NCBI RefSeq assembly: GCF_009017415.1
Contig: NC_092408.1
Location: 310,001-374,000, forward strand
DNA: 64,000 bases
From: Aspergillus flavus
Taxonomy: Eukaryota; Ascomycota; Eurotiomycetes; Eurotiales; Aspergillaceae
Direction: 5' to 3'
The translations under genes were made by a program, and so were the position numbers. The notes beneath the pieces are model-generated. The model was not told where the DNA came from. It worked only from the letters and a program-made list of their open reading frames with translations, and did not search any database. Of this stretch, positions 46,198-57,215 are shown in pieces (position 1 is the stretch's first letter; every line of letters begins with the position of its first letter).

Positions 46198-48752
46198 ATG
46201 ATGCAACGTCAGACGCAGCGATCGTCATCAATTCGTACCACAGTGGATGATTCTGGTCCACCTCGGGCGAAGCGGCCCCGTGCTGCTCAAGCCTGCGACA
46301 GATGCAGACTAAAGAAATACAAATGCGATGAATCATACCCTTGCTCACACTGTAAGAGTAAGTCGTTCGTCTGACATCTACTCAGCGAATAGATCTGACC
46401 TGCACAGAAAGCGGCATCAATTGCGTATATCAAGGGAATTACCGACAGCGTGAAAATGACCGCTCAGCCAGGTGAGTTACGATTTTTGGTGTGCTGTTGT
46501 AATGACTCTGATGGCGTTTATTAGTTATGTTTCCGACTTAGAGAAGAAAGTAGACGAGCTTTCCGCAAAGCTCCGGGTGGCTGAATCTGAAATTGCTTCC
46601 CAACGCTCTCCACAGTCTCAGAGAGAAGCGACAGCCCCTGAAACCAGGCAGATGCCCCATTCCATAATAGAAGCGACCCCGTGTTCCATGCCTCGGCATG
46701 GCTCGACCCCAAGAGAAGAGATACCGCTGTCATACGACAATCATGATGAGGCCGGGGACTCTGTGGAGGATGAGATCAGCGAGCTTAATCACCATACCAA
46801 CGGCATCGAGTTTCACGGGAGCACATCGTCTACTGCATTGATAGGCCATCTTCAAAAAAGACACGAGCCCAGACGAACTCAAGAGCGACATAGTCTCGCT
46901 GGTGTGCCAGAGTACTCTATAGTCTCGACTCTGCATAATTCAAGTTTCTCGCCTTCATACACGGCTGGTCCGGCGCAACCCGCGGCGCTTCATGAACACA
47001 ACTACTACTTTGAGCAGGCTCATGCATTTATGAACGGATATTTCGAGAACATCCATTTTATTCATCCTCTGATTGACAAAGAGGACTTTTGCCTGCGAGC
47101 CCACGATCTGTGGTTCAACCGAACTACACAACCAGAACCAAGTTTTGTCGCACTGTATCTGAGCATTCTCTCATTTGGCGCCTTGGTTCGTGTTTGGGAT
47201 GAGGAGCGACTTGGAGGATTGACGCGTTTTGAGTGGAGCCGGAAGTTGTTCGGCGAAGCCCAAGTCTACCTGAACTATCTGCAGTTTTCGAATAATCTGG
47301 ACACAGTCCAGTGCTTGTACCTCATGGTATGCATAGTCTATATCTATTCACACACACATCATTTGGCTAACAGTGGTTAGGCTAAAATCTGCCAAAATGA
47401 GCTAAATCCGAATTGTCAGTCATCCTATCCTTGCGGTGATATCGTATTGCTAATGTCTAGTAGTGGCTTATATGTACTTGGGTCTTGCTATACGCACATG
47501 TCTAGCTGCTGGTTTCAACAGAGAAGTGCGTAACTCCACAGAGCAACGGGCGGGTTGGATCTCAAAAACTTGGTGGTAGGTGCACCTTTAATTACTCAGT
47601 ATCACCAGTGCTAATTGTCTACAGGGGCCTATTCTCTCTGGAAATGTGAGTTCTTTCCGAAGTTGTAAATCGCTGTGATGTATACTTATGAGGCAGTGAG
47701 ATGAGCTTTTCAGTTGGCCGTCCTGATACTCTAGGCATGGATGAATACCACAATCGAGCTCTTCCGGAAAGAGACGATTCCGAATATGCCATCATACCAT
47801 GGATGGTTGACTTTGCACAAATGATCCGCAAGGTGTCCGTGCAAATCTACCATTCTCGAATTACCTTGCAGGATAAATTGCAGGTTGCGCTGCAAATTGA
47901 GGCTGAGTTGGACAGATGGATGTTGAGACTCCCGGAGAGAATTAAGCCAGATATCCTGAGACAAGGAGCATCTGGCGGTGCACTGCGAGACCCAAAGTGG
48001 GCTCGCCGGCAACGGTTAGTCTTAGGCATTCGTAAGTCCTCCACCGTTAACACTACAAAACTGTCGACTGATCCAGATAGGCTATTATAACGTCAAGATG
48101 CTCCTGTTCCGCCCATTTCTCAGTCACTTTACACGCAAATTAAGACACCCACCGATCGAACTGGAACAGACCATCGGGAAGTGTCTTGACGCTGCGATGA
48201 AAACAATTGAAGTCATCTACGATATCTACCGGATTCATACGTTCTTCCGGTGCTGGTATGTTCAGCCCTGATATTCTGGAATTTCCTTCCATTCTAATCT
48301 GATCTGATAGGTGGTATAACACAACATACGTGATGTTCGCCACATCAACCCTGTTACTCCCCATGATCAAGCTTGGCATGTGCCCTGAAACTATCCCACT
48401 GCGACGATCCGTGGAGATGGCGCTGGAAATATTGGAAGCAATGGAAGAGTCAGTTGTGGCACGGAAGTCCGTGGATCTTATCAAGCGGTATCTCAGGGAA
48501 TTTAGCTTGTCGGACGCTCAATCAAGTATGGTGAACATTGAGGGAAGCGTTCCAGCATATGCAGCGGAGAGTCCTAGTCAGGGTACATTTGACATACCGG
48601 TATGTGACCTACATTTCACTCTTTAAGGCGCTCAGAACCTAACTGTAACGTGGTAGGAATGGGCTCACGGCTTTGGATTCCCGGATTGTTCATTCGAAGG
48701 AATCGCCCGGCTCTTCGATGATATAGGAGGACTGCCTATGTTGGACAATTGA
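46198..48752 (+). CDS. Zn2Cys6 fungal transcription factor
   Basis: Ten exons were assigned: 46198-46357, 46408-46471, 46525-47326, 47381-47414, 47464-47575, 47625-47645, 47697-48031, 48081-48255, 48311-48599 and 48657-48752, for 695 residues. The binuclear zinc cluster CDRCRLKKYKC...CSHCKKSGINC has the expected C-x2-C-x6-C-x5-C-x2-C-x6-C spacing. It is preceded by basic residues and followed by a linker and short coiled coil (LEKKVDELSAKLRVAE). The middle homology region of fungal regulators is present: FMNGYFENIHFIHPLIDKED, LAYMYLGLAIRTCLAAGFNR, TWWGLFSLEIEMSFSVGRPD and RYYNVKMLLFRPFL. Exon 6 is only 21 bases. Position next to a flavonol dioxygenase and a flavoprotein hydroxylase suggests it is the pathway-specific activator, possibly with a phenolic inducer. 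Confidence 0.9.
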
Positions 48753-48929
48753 TTGTACTATATGCGATTTTAGAACTCGTAGCTACCTATGTTGCTTTGT
48801 ACACACGCCATCTCAAACAACTCGTACATTCATCTACTACCCAATCTCACCATGCCAGAACTCCTATAGACCCAACACATCAAATTGACTGTACATACAC
48901 ACATTCATCAAAGTAAAAAAGAAACAGAT

Positions 48930-50813
48930 CTAAAGATTCGCCTTCTTCTTCGAAAACAACTCCGGGTTCCGCCCAACAGCCTTCTCCACCTCTTGCAGCG
49001 CATCATACCCATACAACCAAGGTTGCACCTCAGGACACGTCCTACACACATCCACATCAGCACTTAACCCACAACCACAACACTCAAAGAAAGAGGGGGA
49101 AAGAAACTCACCATCGACTAGGAAATGCCCCCTTAATCTCCTTCCCCAACTGCGACAAGAAAATCTCATCTCTCTTCTCCTGCTCGGGTCCATTGTGCAT
49201 GTGGAAATCGTTTCTCTACGGTGATCTGTTAGTTTACTTTTCCATAAACCAAGTAAAGACAGAAACAGATAAGACAGGGCAGGAGAGAGACATAGACATT
49301 ACCTGTTTAAACGTCTCTTTAACAATCGCCTCCCCTCTCGACTTCCTCAAACTCTCGTATAGGCGGAGAATCTTGGGGAGTTGTGATTTACTCTTCATGT
49401 GGCCCAGGAGGCCGCCGAGTACGGCACCGTCCTCGAGGGAGGAGTTTGCGCCTTGGGCTAGGTAGGGGAGCATTGGGTGGCAGGAGTCGCCGCTGGGGTT
49501 CCTTAGTTAGAATTGCTGGGGGAGTGGGATAAAGAAAACGGGGGAGGGGAGAGCGTACATGAAGACGAGGTTGGATTTGTCGTTAATCCAGGATTCCATT
49601 TCGCCGTCTGTATCATGCGTCAGCAACCACCCATGAAGGGAAAGGCGAGGAAACGAAAGACATACGATGCATCAGCTTCCACTTATCGACCGTGTCGACA
49701 TAACCAAGGAACTGGTTCAACCTAGACGCGCCATCTGTGAGTTTCATCATCTCAACAAGACGAAAAAAAAAAGAGAGGAGGAAACATACACAGGATCCCA
49801 CCCCTCAAAAAGCGCCCTCATCTCCTCCACACTGCCCTCCTGTCTCGACACCCCAGGGGGCAAATTATCCGGTACAAGAAGCACAATATTAAACATGTTC
49901 CCTCCACGCAACGAATAAGCTACCGCATGCGCGCCCGGCCCAACCCAAAAATGACACTCCGGGTTCTCAACCCAAGCCCTCAGTTTCGGATCCGTGATCT
50001 CCTCCGCCCTGAGCACAATCCGATACGCCAAATCCCCCGTCGGCAAGGGATCGTCCTTCTTCCCCTCGAAACATTCCCGACATTTCGACCACAGCCCGTC
50101 CGCCGCGACAATGAGGTCCCCACTGTAGGTCTTCCCGGAGAGCGTGTAGACCGTGGTGGAGTCGAAATCGAGGCGGTCAACGCGCTCGTTGAGGTGGAAT
50201 TTCACGCCGAGGTCTTGGGCGCGGGCGAAGAGCGCTTGTTGGAGGTCGACGCGGTGGAGGTCGATGAAGGGGGCTTGGTATTTCGAGCGGATGTTGGTGT
50301 GGAATTGGTCTTCGTGGGCGAGGACTTGGCCGGTGTATTTGTGGACGGTTAGGGCTGTTGGTTCGGCGGCGGATTTCCAGAGTGATGAGGGAAGGCGCCA
50401 GTGGTGGAAGAGACGGGAAGCGTTGGGGGTGATTTGGAGGCCTGCGCCGACCTGGGTTACTATTCATTAGCTCGGAGATTTTATATCCGGGGTTATTATT
50501 TATGGGGAGTGGATCTGGGCGCGTGGCGTATATGTATGTGGATGTACCTCGGCGAGTTCCTTTGCTTGCTCAATCACTTCGACTGTATGGCCGGATGTAG
50601 CGCAGGATATCGCTGTCGCGAGACCGCTGAGGCCTGCGCCGACTATGATGATGTGGAGGTGGGCGTCTTCTGGGATCTTTTCATTATGTTAGTTTGTTTC
50701 CCCGCCTTGTTTAACCGGAAGACGTGACCTGATGAACTTACCATGGCTGTTTCCTCCCTGCGCGACTTTCCTCCCGATAACCTAGTCAAAAGACGAAAGA
50801 TGTAGTCAAACAT
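48930..50813 (-). CDS. FAD-dependent monooxygenase, salicylate hydroxylase-like
   Basis: Flavoprotein aromatic hydroxylases of this group use FAD and NAD(P)H to hydroxylate, often with decarboxylation, phenolic acids. Exons are 50813-50742, 50676-50548, 50451-49790, 49721-49666, 49607-49559, 49492-49303, 49215-49112 and 49041-48930, giving 457 residues. The FAD dinucleotide fold is IIIVGAGLSGLATAI, the DG motif is LIVAADGLWSKCR, and the GD motif that binds FAD ribityl is IGDSCHPMLPYLAQG. The start is ambiguous. The ATG at 50744 directly abuts a GTAAGT donor and would give 434 residues, while the same frame opens back to an ATG at 50813. It is convergent with the regulator (178 bases apart) and codirectional with the upstream DUF3500 gene. 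A role on the acid released from flavonol cleavage is inference. Confidence 0.87.
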
Positions 50814-51714
50814 TGAGATACGTTGGTCACTGGAAATGTCAAATTGAATTGCACATAACAATCAACGCAAGGGGGCAGATGAAGCTCAAATACGAACAAC
50901 TCGGCATCCAATCAGACGATTTGATCGTGAAGGCATTACCGGGGTCGGAATTGCCGACATTATCGGATATTCCACAGCTGGGCAGATCCTGGCGGCTATC
51001 TTGGATCTTATTAGTTGACTTTTGATTGGGCCAGACAAGGGGATCCTATGCCAGGTTGATATGGGGCCCCGGGGTAATTTGGAGCTGCTCACTAGGGCCT
51101 GGTCTGAGCTTTGGGGTTACATGGGTAGCTTATCAAATTTATGTGGTGGGATCGGGACGTGGTTGGATGCTATAGTTTGGGTTTGGATGTTATATTGCAC
51201 GGAGGGGTTTTCTTTACTTGATACACAATTTTGGGGGTTTTTGTCAAGATATTGATATTTAATTGTACTCTCATCTCCTCCTCGAGAGTCCTAGTTTTAG
51301 GTATAGCAAATGCTTCGTAGCTATGTGGTTGTTTCGTAAGAGAACTATCTCATAGCATCTGTTATTTAGATCCGAGCCCTATCAGTAGACATAGGCAAAG
51401 TCCGAGCCCCTCGGCAGATCCGAGCAATACGTCTACAGTCGTGATTCCCACTATGGCTCTCGACAGTGGTAACCATCGATGGTACGTTCTTGTGGCGAAT
51501 TCTCCACAGCAATGCATGGGGAGACCACTCCTGGGGTGGATCTGCGTTACGCTACGCTCGGGTATATCGGCATTTACGTAGAGTGGGCCAGCCGGCCAGA
51601 TGGAAGTCAAGACCCAAACACATCATGGACGCTTCATTTGGCACGGTCTAATATCTCATATGCTCACTATATACATCTATCGCATAACATCATCTAATAT
51701 CAGCGTCTGCTCGC
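50814..51714. other. Intergenic: monooxygenase promoter
   Basis: These 900 bases lie between two minus-strand genes and should include the monooxygenase promoter. No coding frame or distinct element was recognised. Confidence 0.5.
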
Positions 51715-53072
51715 CTAAAGAGCCGACTTCTCCCACTTAATGTCCTCCCCCACTATCCCCTCCACAGCAGGAATCAACGGCCGCAGGGCATATCCGTAGT
51801 CACCCCCATTAGGCGTGCGCAGCAGAGTGTGGATGTGGAACTTCTTCGGCTCTTCATTGTTCAAGAAGACGCCGGAGTGATGATCAAACTCAACGAGGAT
51901 CACGGGGCTCTGAATCCGATAATAAAACGGATCCTCATCACCAAAACCACCAATCCAGGAGAAATACGTCTCCGACTCGAATTGCCGGATGTGATCCAGT
52001 TTCATCTTCCGGGATCGCTCGGGGAGGTAAAGTAGATACTGTTCCAAGATACCGTAGAGCAATTTCTTCTGCTCCTCGTTGAGCGATGAAGCGAGGATGC
52101 CCTCGTACGGAACCTCTCGGTTATCCCGATACGCACCACACACATGCCGCTGGTCATCCTTGTTCCAGCGACCAGGTGGCATTGCGGGGTCATGCATCTC
52201 GGCATACACGCGAGCCTCCCGCTGGAGATCTGGACTGAGTGACTGCATAAGTCGGAGACCGAGTTCCTCCTCGACCTGCATAATGCGGGTGCCTGCATAC
52301 GGACCGGAGTCGATCTCATTGGGCTCTGCGCCTGTGAACCACGGCGAGGCGACGATCTGGCCCTTATACAAGAACACGTTCAGACAGAGATGGTGGCCGT
52401 AGAATGACCAACCCCACGGTCTGGTGGTAGAGGGACGTCCGAACAGGACGAAGTTGTAGGAGAACTCGTTCATCACCTTTGGTGATTCGACGAGCTCGCC
52501 TAGGAAGTGGTTGATGCGCATGGCTTTGATGGCTTTGTCATAGCCTTCTGGTGACAACGTGGCCTTGAGCACGTTGAGAATTGCGTCGCGGGTTTCGGTG
52601 TTGACTTCGTCGAGACGGAGACCTTTGTGGCTGAGGAGGAATTCGGGGTTTGACCATGTGCGCCATTCGGGGGAGTCGATGTGATATGAGAGTGCTTGGC
52701 GTTGTTTGTTGTCTACTATGGAGAGTAGCGATTCAACTGCGCTTACGATTTTGCCGATGGGAATGTCTTCATCTTGTAATGTGAATAGTCCAGGTCGGAC
52801 ATTTCCTGATCGGATATTAGCAATAGCACAGCAATTGTGGAAAAGAATACATCTATCATACCATCAGTCGTGACACCCTTGAAAGGCTCCTGCAACAAAT
52901 CCAACCAGTGCATGTACAGCGCATGCAACCATGGTGGGTTGTGAATTGTCTTAAAATCATGGGCATATTCATGCGCATCTTGAGTGCGCATTACCTGGAA
53001 CCGTTTCAAGCTCAGGTCGGGGAGATACTGGCGGTACTCGCCCGTAGGCTTGTCTGATGGTGCGCGCGTCAT
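51715..53072 (-). CDS. DUF3500-family protein
   Basis: The protein belongs to an uncharacterised family (DUF3500) found in bacteria and fungi; no reaction is known to me. Two exons (53072-52862 and 52805-51715) encode 433 residues. Recognisable family blocks are WGWSFYGHHLCLNVFLYKG, VASPWFTGAEPNEIDSGPYA, FSWIGGFGDEDPFYYRIQSP and VILVEFDHHSGVFLN. The C-terminal block is FHIHTLLRTPNGGDYG. The several conserved histidines and acidic residues in these blocks suggest a metal-binding or hydrolytic site, but that is inference. No signal peptide or membrane span is visible. It lies in line with the salicylate-hydroxylase-like gene, 0.9 kb upstream of its start, and could be part of the same catabolic module. 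Confidence 0.82.
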
Positions 53073-53917
53073 GTTGGATAGCAATTGAAGTAGTCGTGAC
53101 TGATTGAAGAAAATTGGAGAAGAGGAGGGGCGCTACGTTTTAAATGCAGCTTATCTATACTTTGATTTTCACTTCCCCATATCGGATGATCCCCCGTGGC
53201 GTTCTCCCCACACTTTCCCCACAGCGCACCTGTGGAGAGCGGAAAACTCCTTATCCGTCGGCCGTCGATTCCATTTTAAGGCTGCTACGGATTCCTAATT
53301 CCTGGGGGTGGACTTGTGGGGTGATGTTGCTGGGGCTTACGCATATTATGGTGAAGGCACCCCGGCAGTTCTACCGATTTACGTATCATGCTATATCCAT
53401 CTTGTGTTTTACGTCAATTTTCTTCCTTAGTATTTCTCCGAGTCCCGTCTTTAATAGTCTGAAGCACTTTCTCATAATATACAGTCATAATTGCAGGTTG
53501 GTGTCCTTCCTGAAACTTACACAACGCTACGTGGTTGCCTTCAGAACGAAGCATTATGAATCTTGCGATATCCTTGTAAGCAAGTTACGACAGCTAGAAG
53601 GGGGTGATTAAAATTCAAGCGCTTCATACAAGCATCATTACGCATATCAGAGGCGTTGAGTATTCTTTTCTATCTTTCTTCCTCATGCCACGGGAGTCGC
53701 ACTTCGTGACCCGACATTCTATCTAGCCCATATCTACCCAGACGCTAATAAAATAGACCACCTAACACACAGGCATGAAGCAATGAATGGCTCCCTTACA
53801 CAGATTTCAAAAGCTTACTCCGACTGACCAGCGGTCAGCTGGTGGTTCGATCAACACCGCGCATACCGATCTCTCGGGAGGCCTTGGCAGTGTACATTGA
53901 ATTGCCTTCTAATTTAG
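53073..53917. other. Intergenic spacer
   Basis: These 845 bases separate the DUF3500 gene from the 3' end of the NOD-like receptor gene. A frame of 155 codons (53144-53611, plus strand) is present but has irregular composition and no family features. I do not call it a gene. Confidence 0.5.
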
Positions 53918-56587
53918 TCACTCTTCATGACCCTCAGAGTCGCTGTACTCGTTACCTGCCTGCTGCTCATTCCTTGACACGACTACTTTGGAATGCCCCA
54001 GATGAGCCTGAGCACCAGATGCCAATAGAAGCGTTTCAACCTCGCGGTGACCTTTCCTCTTTGCCCACCCGAGACTTGTTATTCCATGGCAATCTTTCAA
54101 GTTCGGATCTGCACCTGCTTCAAGTAGCATCTTGACCACTGCGAGCTGGCCTCTGTATGACGCGACTGTAAGGGCAGTAGCATCGTGACGGCCACCAGGG
54201 GAGTCCAAATTGATGCCGCTTTTGATAAGCCTTTCCACGACGAGCGTCATTCCAAATGAAGCCGCATAGTACAATGGCTCTGTTGACCAAGCTTCTTCGG
54301 TAGCAGCCTCAGGGATCAGGACCTGGACCCAGGACCTAAAGTTACCGCCACTGTGTAGAGCACATGTTGCAAAGAAATCCATTATCTCGTCCAATTCAGA
54401 GTTCCCGAGCACGAAACCAGCAGGGGCCTGTAAGCCACAATACTGTCCCCAGGTCATAGAGGCATAGTTTAACAGTGGGAACTCCTTCAGACGCCTTCTA
54501 AGGGAATGTCGGCTTCGGCATGGCTTCTGGAATGCATCAAACATCAAATATGTCAAGCATTTCTGGAAGATGCATCGTGTAGCCTCGATCTCCTGCAAGC
54601 TGTAGTATGCGGCTGGGCCTTGTCTGATAGCGTCGGATGTAAGGAATGCTTTGACCGATGCGTGGGCTAATGTTATAATCGAAGTCACTTCATCATACGC
54701 TACTAGTCCTTGACATATCTTTAGGATGACTGTAGGGGAATATAGCCTGCATTCGTCGTCAAGGAATTTGTCTCCCTTGACGATGACCACCGCTTCGCTC
54801 AATGCCGATAACGTCATTGGTTGCCGGCTAAATGTAAGCCAGAGAAGTACATCTCTTGCGAGTTCGCGGTTATAAGGGGGAATTTGTCCGAGAATTACTT
54901 CGTACGTTCCATTCAAGCTTTCTGGCAATGTCGAGAGTGCCTTGCGGACATCTCGACCAGTTGCTTGGGCGCTGAGCAGATCAATTTGACATTGAACGTA
55001 TCGGAACCTACGTGGATGGTTAACTCAAGATGTAACTTATCTGCATAAAGAGATTCTGTCGGCTGTACTTACATTCCGTTAGCCTTGGTTATAAGTACGG
55101 AAGTTATATCTCTTTTGGTGTGTGGTGGGAGATAACGAAGGCTTGGACGTGTCTCCAACTGCGCGTTTACGAAGTCCTGAATGTCGTTCTGGTTTGAAGA
55201 TGGTTTCATTTGTGCCCTCAGGAGGTCATCCTTGCTCAGTGTCACTGAAGCTGCGGTGCTGGTAACCATCACATGTATCTGATATTCAGATTCTGCGAGG
55301 GTCAGCAATGTGCTTAGAATGTCTTCACACTCATCGCTCTCATTAACAGCATCGACAAAGATATACAACCGTTTTAGCTCACGCGCATGGCTGCGAAGTA
55401 TCTGGAGAAGTGTATTCGGAGAAGGAAGTGACTTCTTCCTAAAATCAGGCTCCAGTACGTCAAGGGTTTGAGGAAAGCGATCGGAAAGCTGCGCGAGTAG
55501 AGCACCGAGAACATGAATCAGCTTCTGGGAAGCACTGAGCTGAAATGAGCAGTACGTGAATAGTGCTAAGCTATAGTCCGTGCTTTGGGTGGCCTTCCTC
55601 GCTTCTTCTATAGCAGTCGAACTGCAACCAGTACTCGTTAAAGACTGTATGAAAATTTATGATGGCTTTATTCCAAGAGTCGAACTTACCAGAGGACCGT
55701 TTTCCCAGACCCAGCTGAGTGAATTATTAGGACGTAGATTTAATGAGCATCGAGAATCCAAAGCTTACATTTACCCTCAAGATAGAGCAATCGAGACTCC
55801 TCCTGCCCCCGAAACCATCGTTGAAAAGGACCATCGATAAACCAAGATCCAGTGCCAGCCTGGCATACAGACCGTGCCTTGCGATGACTTACTTCCACGT
55901 CAAACGGACATATCCATTCCCTTATCTTCTGACGCAGGTCCTCTATGACAGACGCTGTTAGATAGTGCTCGGAGAATCGGAAAAGAGACGACAATCCTAA
56001 GACCGAGAATGTATAAGAATGGACATCTCCGTGGTATCTCACTTTGACTATCTTGTCTCATCAGGGTTCCCAAGTCCGTCAAGTAATTTATTGACGATAG
56101 GACCTCCTTGTCCATTGCCCTGATGATATAATCAGCTTCAATCCTCAATATGAAATGGAGACACATACGAGTTCTCATTCACCATAACCAAGATAAAATA
56201 ACTTTTGAGCCGCTCAAGCTGGACAATGCTATCTTGAAGCTTTTCTTTCTTCCCTGGCCATCCTAACTGCTTGATGAATGACTTTCCTTTTATGTGTCTT
56301 TTCATCAAGTCGTCAAGGATATCTTTCAAGACGCCGTTCGCGCTGAGCAAGGCGTGCCGAAACGATTCTGACGAAATCGCTTGTGCTGACTTGGGATCCT
56401 GTATGTCCAGAGGACCTTGTTTTTCTCTGCTCATTTGCTCCAGAACTGCTTTCAGAGCGAAAAGCTCGCCGAATAATTCTCGAATCTCATTGTCGGCATT
56501 CTGAACCTCCTTGCAATATCTATACACCTGGCCAGCGGTTTCTATAACTTGAAGAATCAACCCGGTTATAGCGAGGGGGTCCGCCAT
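53918..56587 (-). CDS. Fungal NOD-like receptor: N-terminal effector-like domain, NACHT NTPase, ankyrin repeats
   Basis: Fungal STAND/NLR proteins sense cues and can trigger heterokaryon-incompatibility-type cell death. Exons are 56587-56169, 56119-56043, 55942-55775, 55714-55690, 55621-55073 and 55007-53918, for 775 residues. The N-terminus (MADPLAITGLILQVIETAGQ...) is the helical domain typical of these receptors. A linker with GTGSWFIDGPF precedes the NTPase. The P-loop is EAGSGKTVL at about residue 222 and the Walker B-like strand is LYIFVDAVNE at about 316. A winged-helix-like region follows (LTFSRQPMTLSALSEAVVI), then about three ankyrin repeats near the end (EPLYYAASFGMTLVVERLI; ALTVASYRGQLAVVKMLLEA; GITSLGWAKRKGHREVETLL). 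A 33-base segment in exon 3 could look like a mini-intron but is kept because it encodes conserved linker. Confidence 0.88.
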
Positions 56588-57215
56588 TCCGATGGTTGAA
56601 GTCTGCCCGGTCACACCTGTCTGTTCGCAAACTAGGCTTACTGCTTCTTGTGTGGTCTCTAGTGCAGATTTGAATGCGATCATGGAGGGGTTTCGGATAT
56701 TTGAATGTTGAGAAGTCGTCGCGAAAAGTTGCCAACTGCACACAGATCACCCCAAAGACAACCGGGTGCTGATTGAAAAATCTGCTGAAGCGATCAGAGA
56801 ACTGAATTGCTTATGCGGGGCAAGAGTGATCAGTTTTAGGCCCCGTTCTGATTGGTGTTTGTAGAGATATACTAGTAAATAAGCCCGCATTGGAGGCGCA
56901 CAGCCTTACCGCCCATACGAGAATTGAAGACTTTGTGCCTATCGCATGATACCCACGGCTTATAACGCAAAATGTACGAATTGGCTGAGCCACAATCGCC
57001 ATGGTATTGAAAGTCTGCCTCTAGAATCCCAATTCTCTTTCGGTAGAAAGCGCCTGCGCCTGCGCCTAGTATGGAGCCTAATTTAAATATGGACGAGAAA
57101 AAAGTAAAAGACGATCGTTACCCACCAAGATACCTCCAGTCTCTTAATCCTTTCTTTAATGATGGACAAGGCAGTCGACCAAAGAAGGACCTCGGTCATC
57201 ATCAGACGTCCTTAC
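56588..57215. other. Intergenic: NLR promoter and GH35 pseudogene 3' flank
   Basis: About 630 bases between two minus-strand loci. The in-frame extension of the NLR reading frame up to 56743 is not thought to be coding. A GCGCCTGCGCCTGCGCC mini-repeat lies near 57050-57066. Nothing else was seen. Confidence 0.5.

Noticed and set aside
53144..53611. 155-codon plus-strand frame between the DUF3500 and NLR genes
   Set aside because: It has irregular composition and no family motif, and it begins inside the likely DUF3500 promoter.
55860..55892. 33-base mini-intron in the NLR gene (GTAAGT to CAG)
   Set aside because: It is an exact multiple of three, far shorter than other introns here, and encodes residues that fit the conserved linker.
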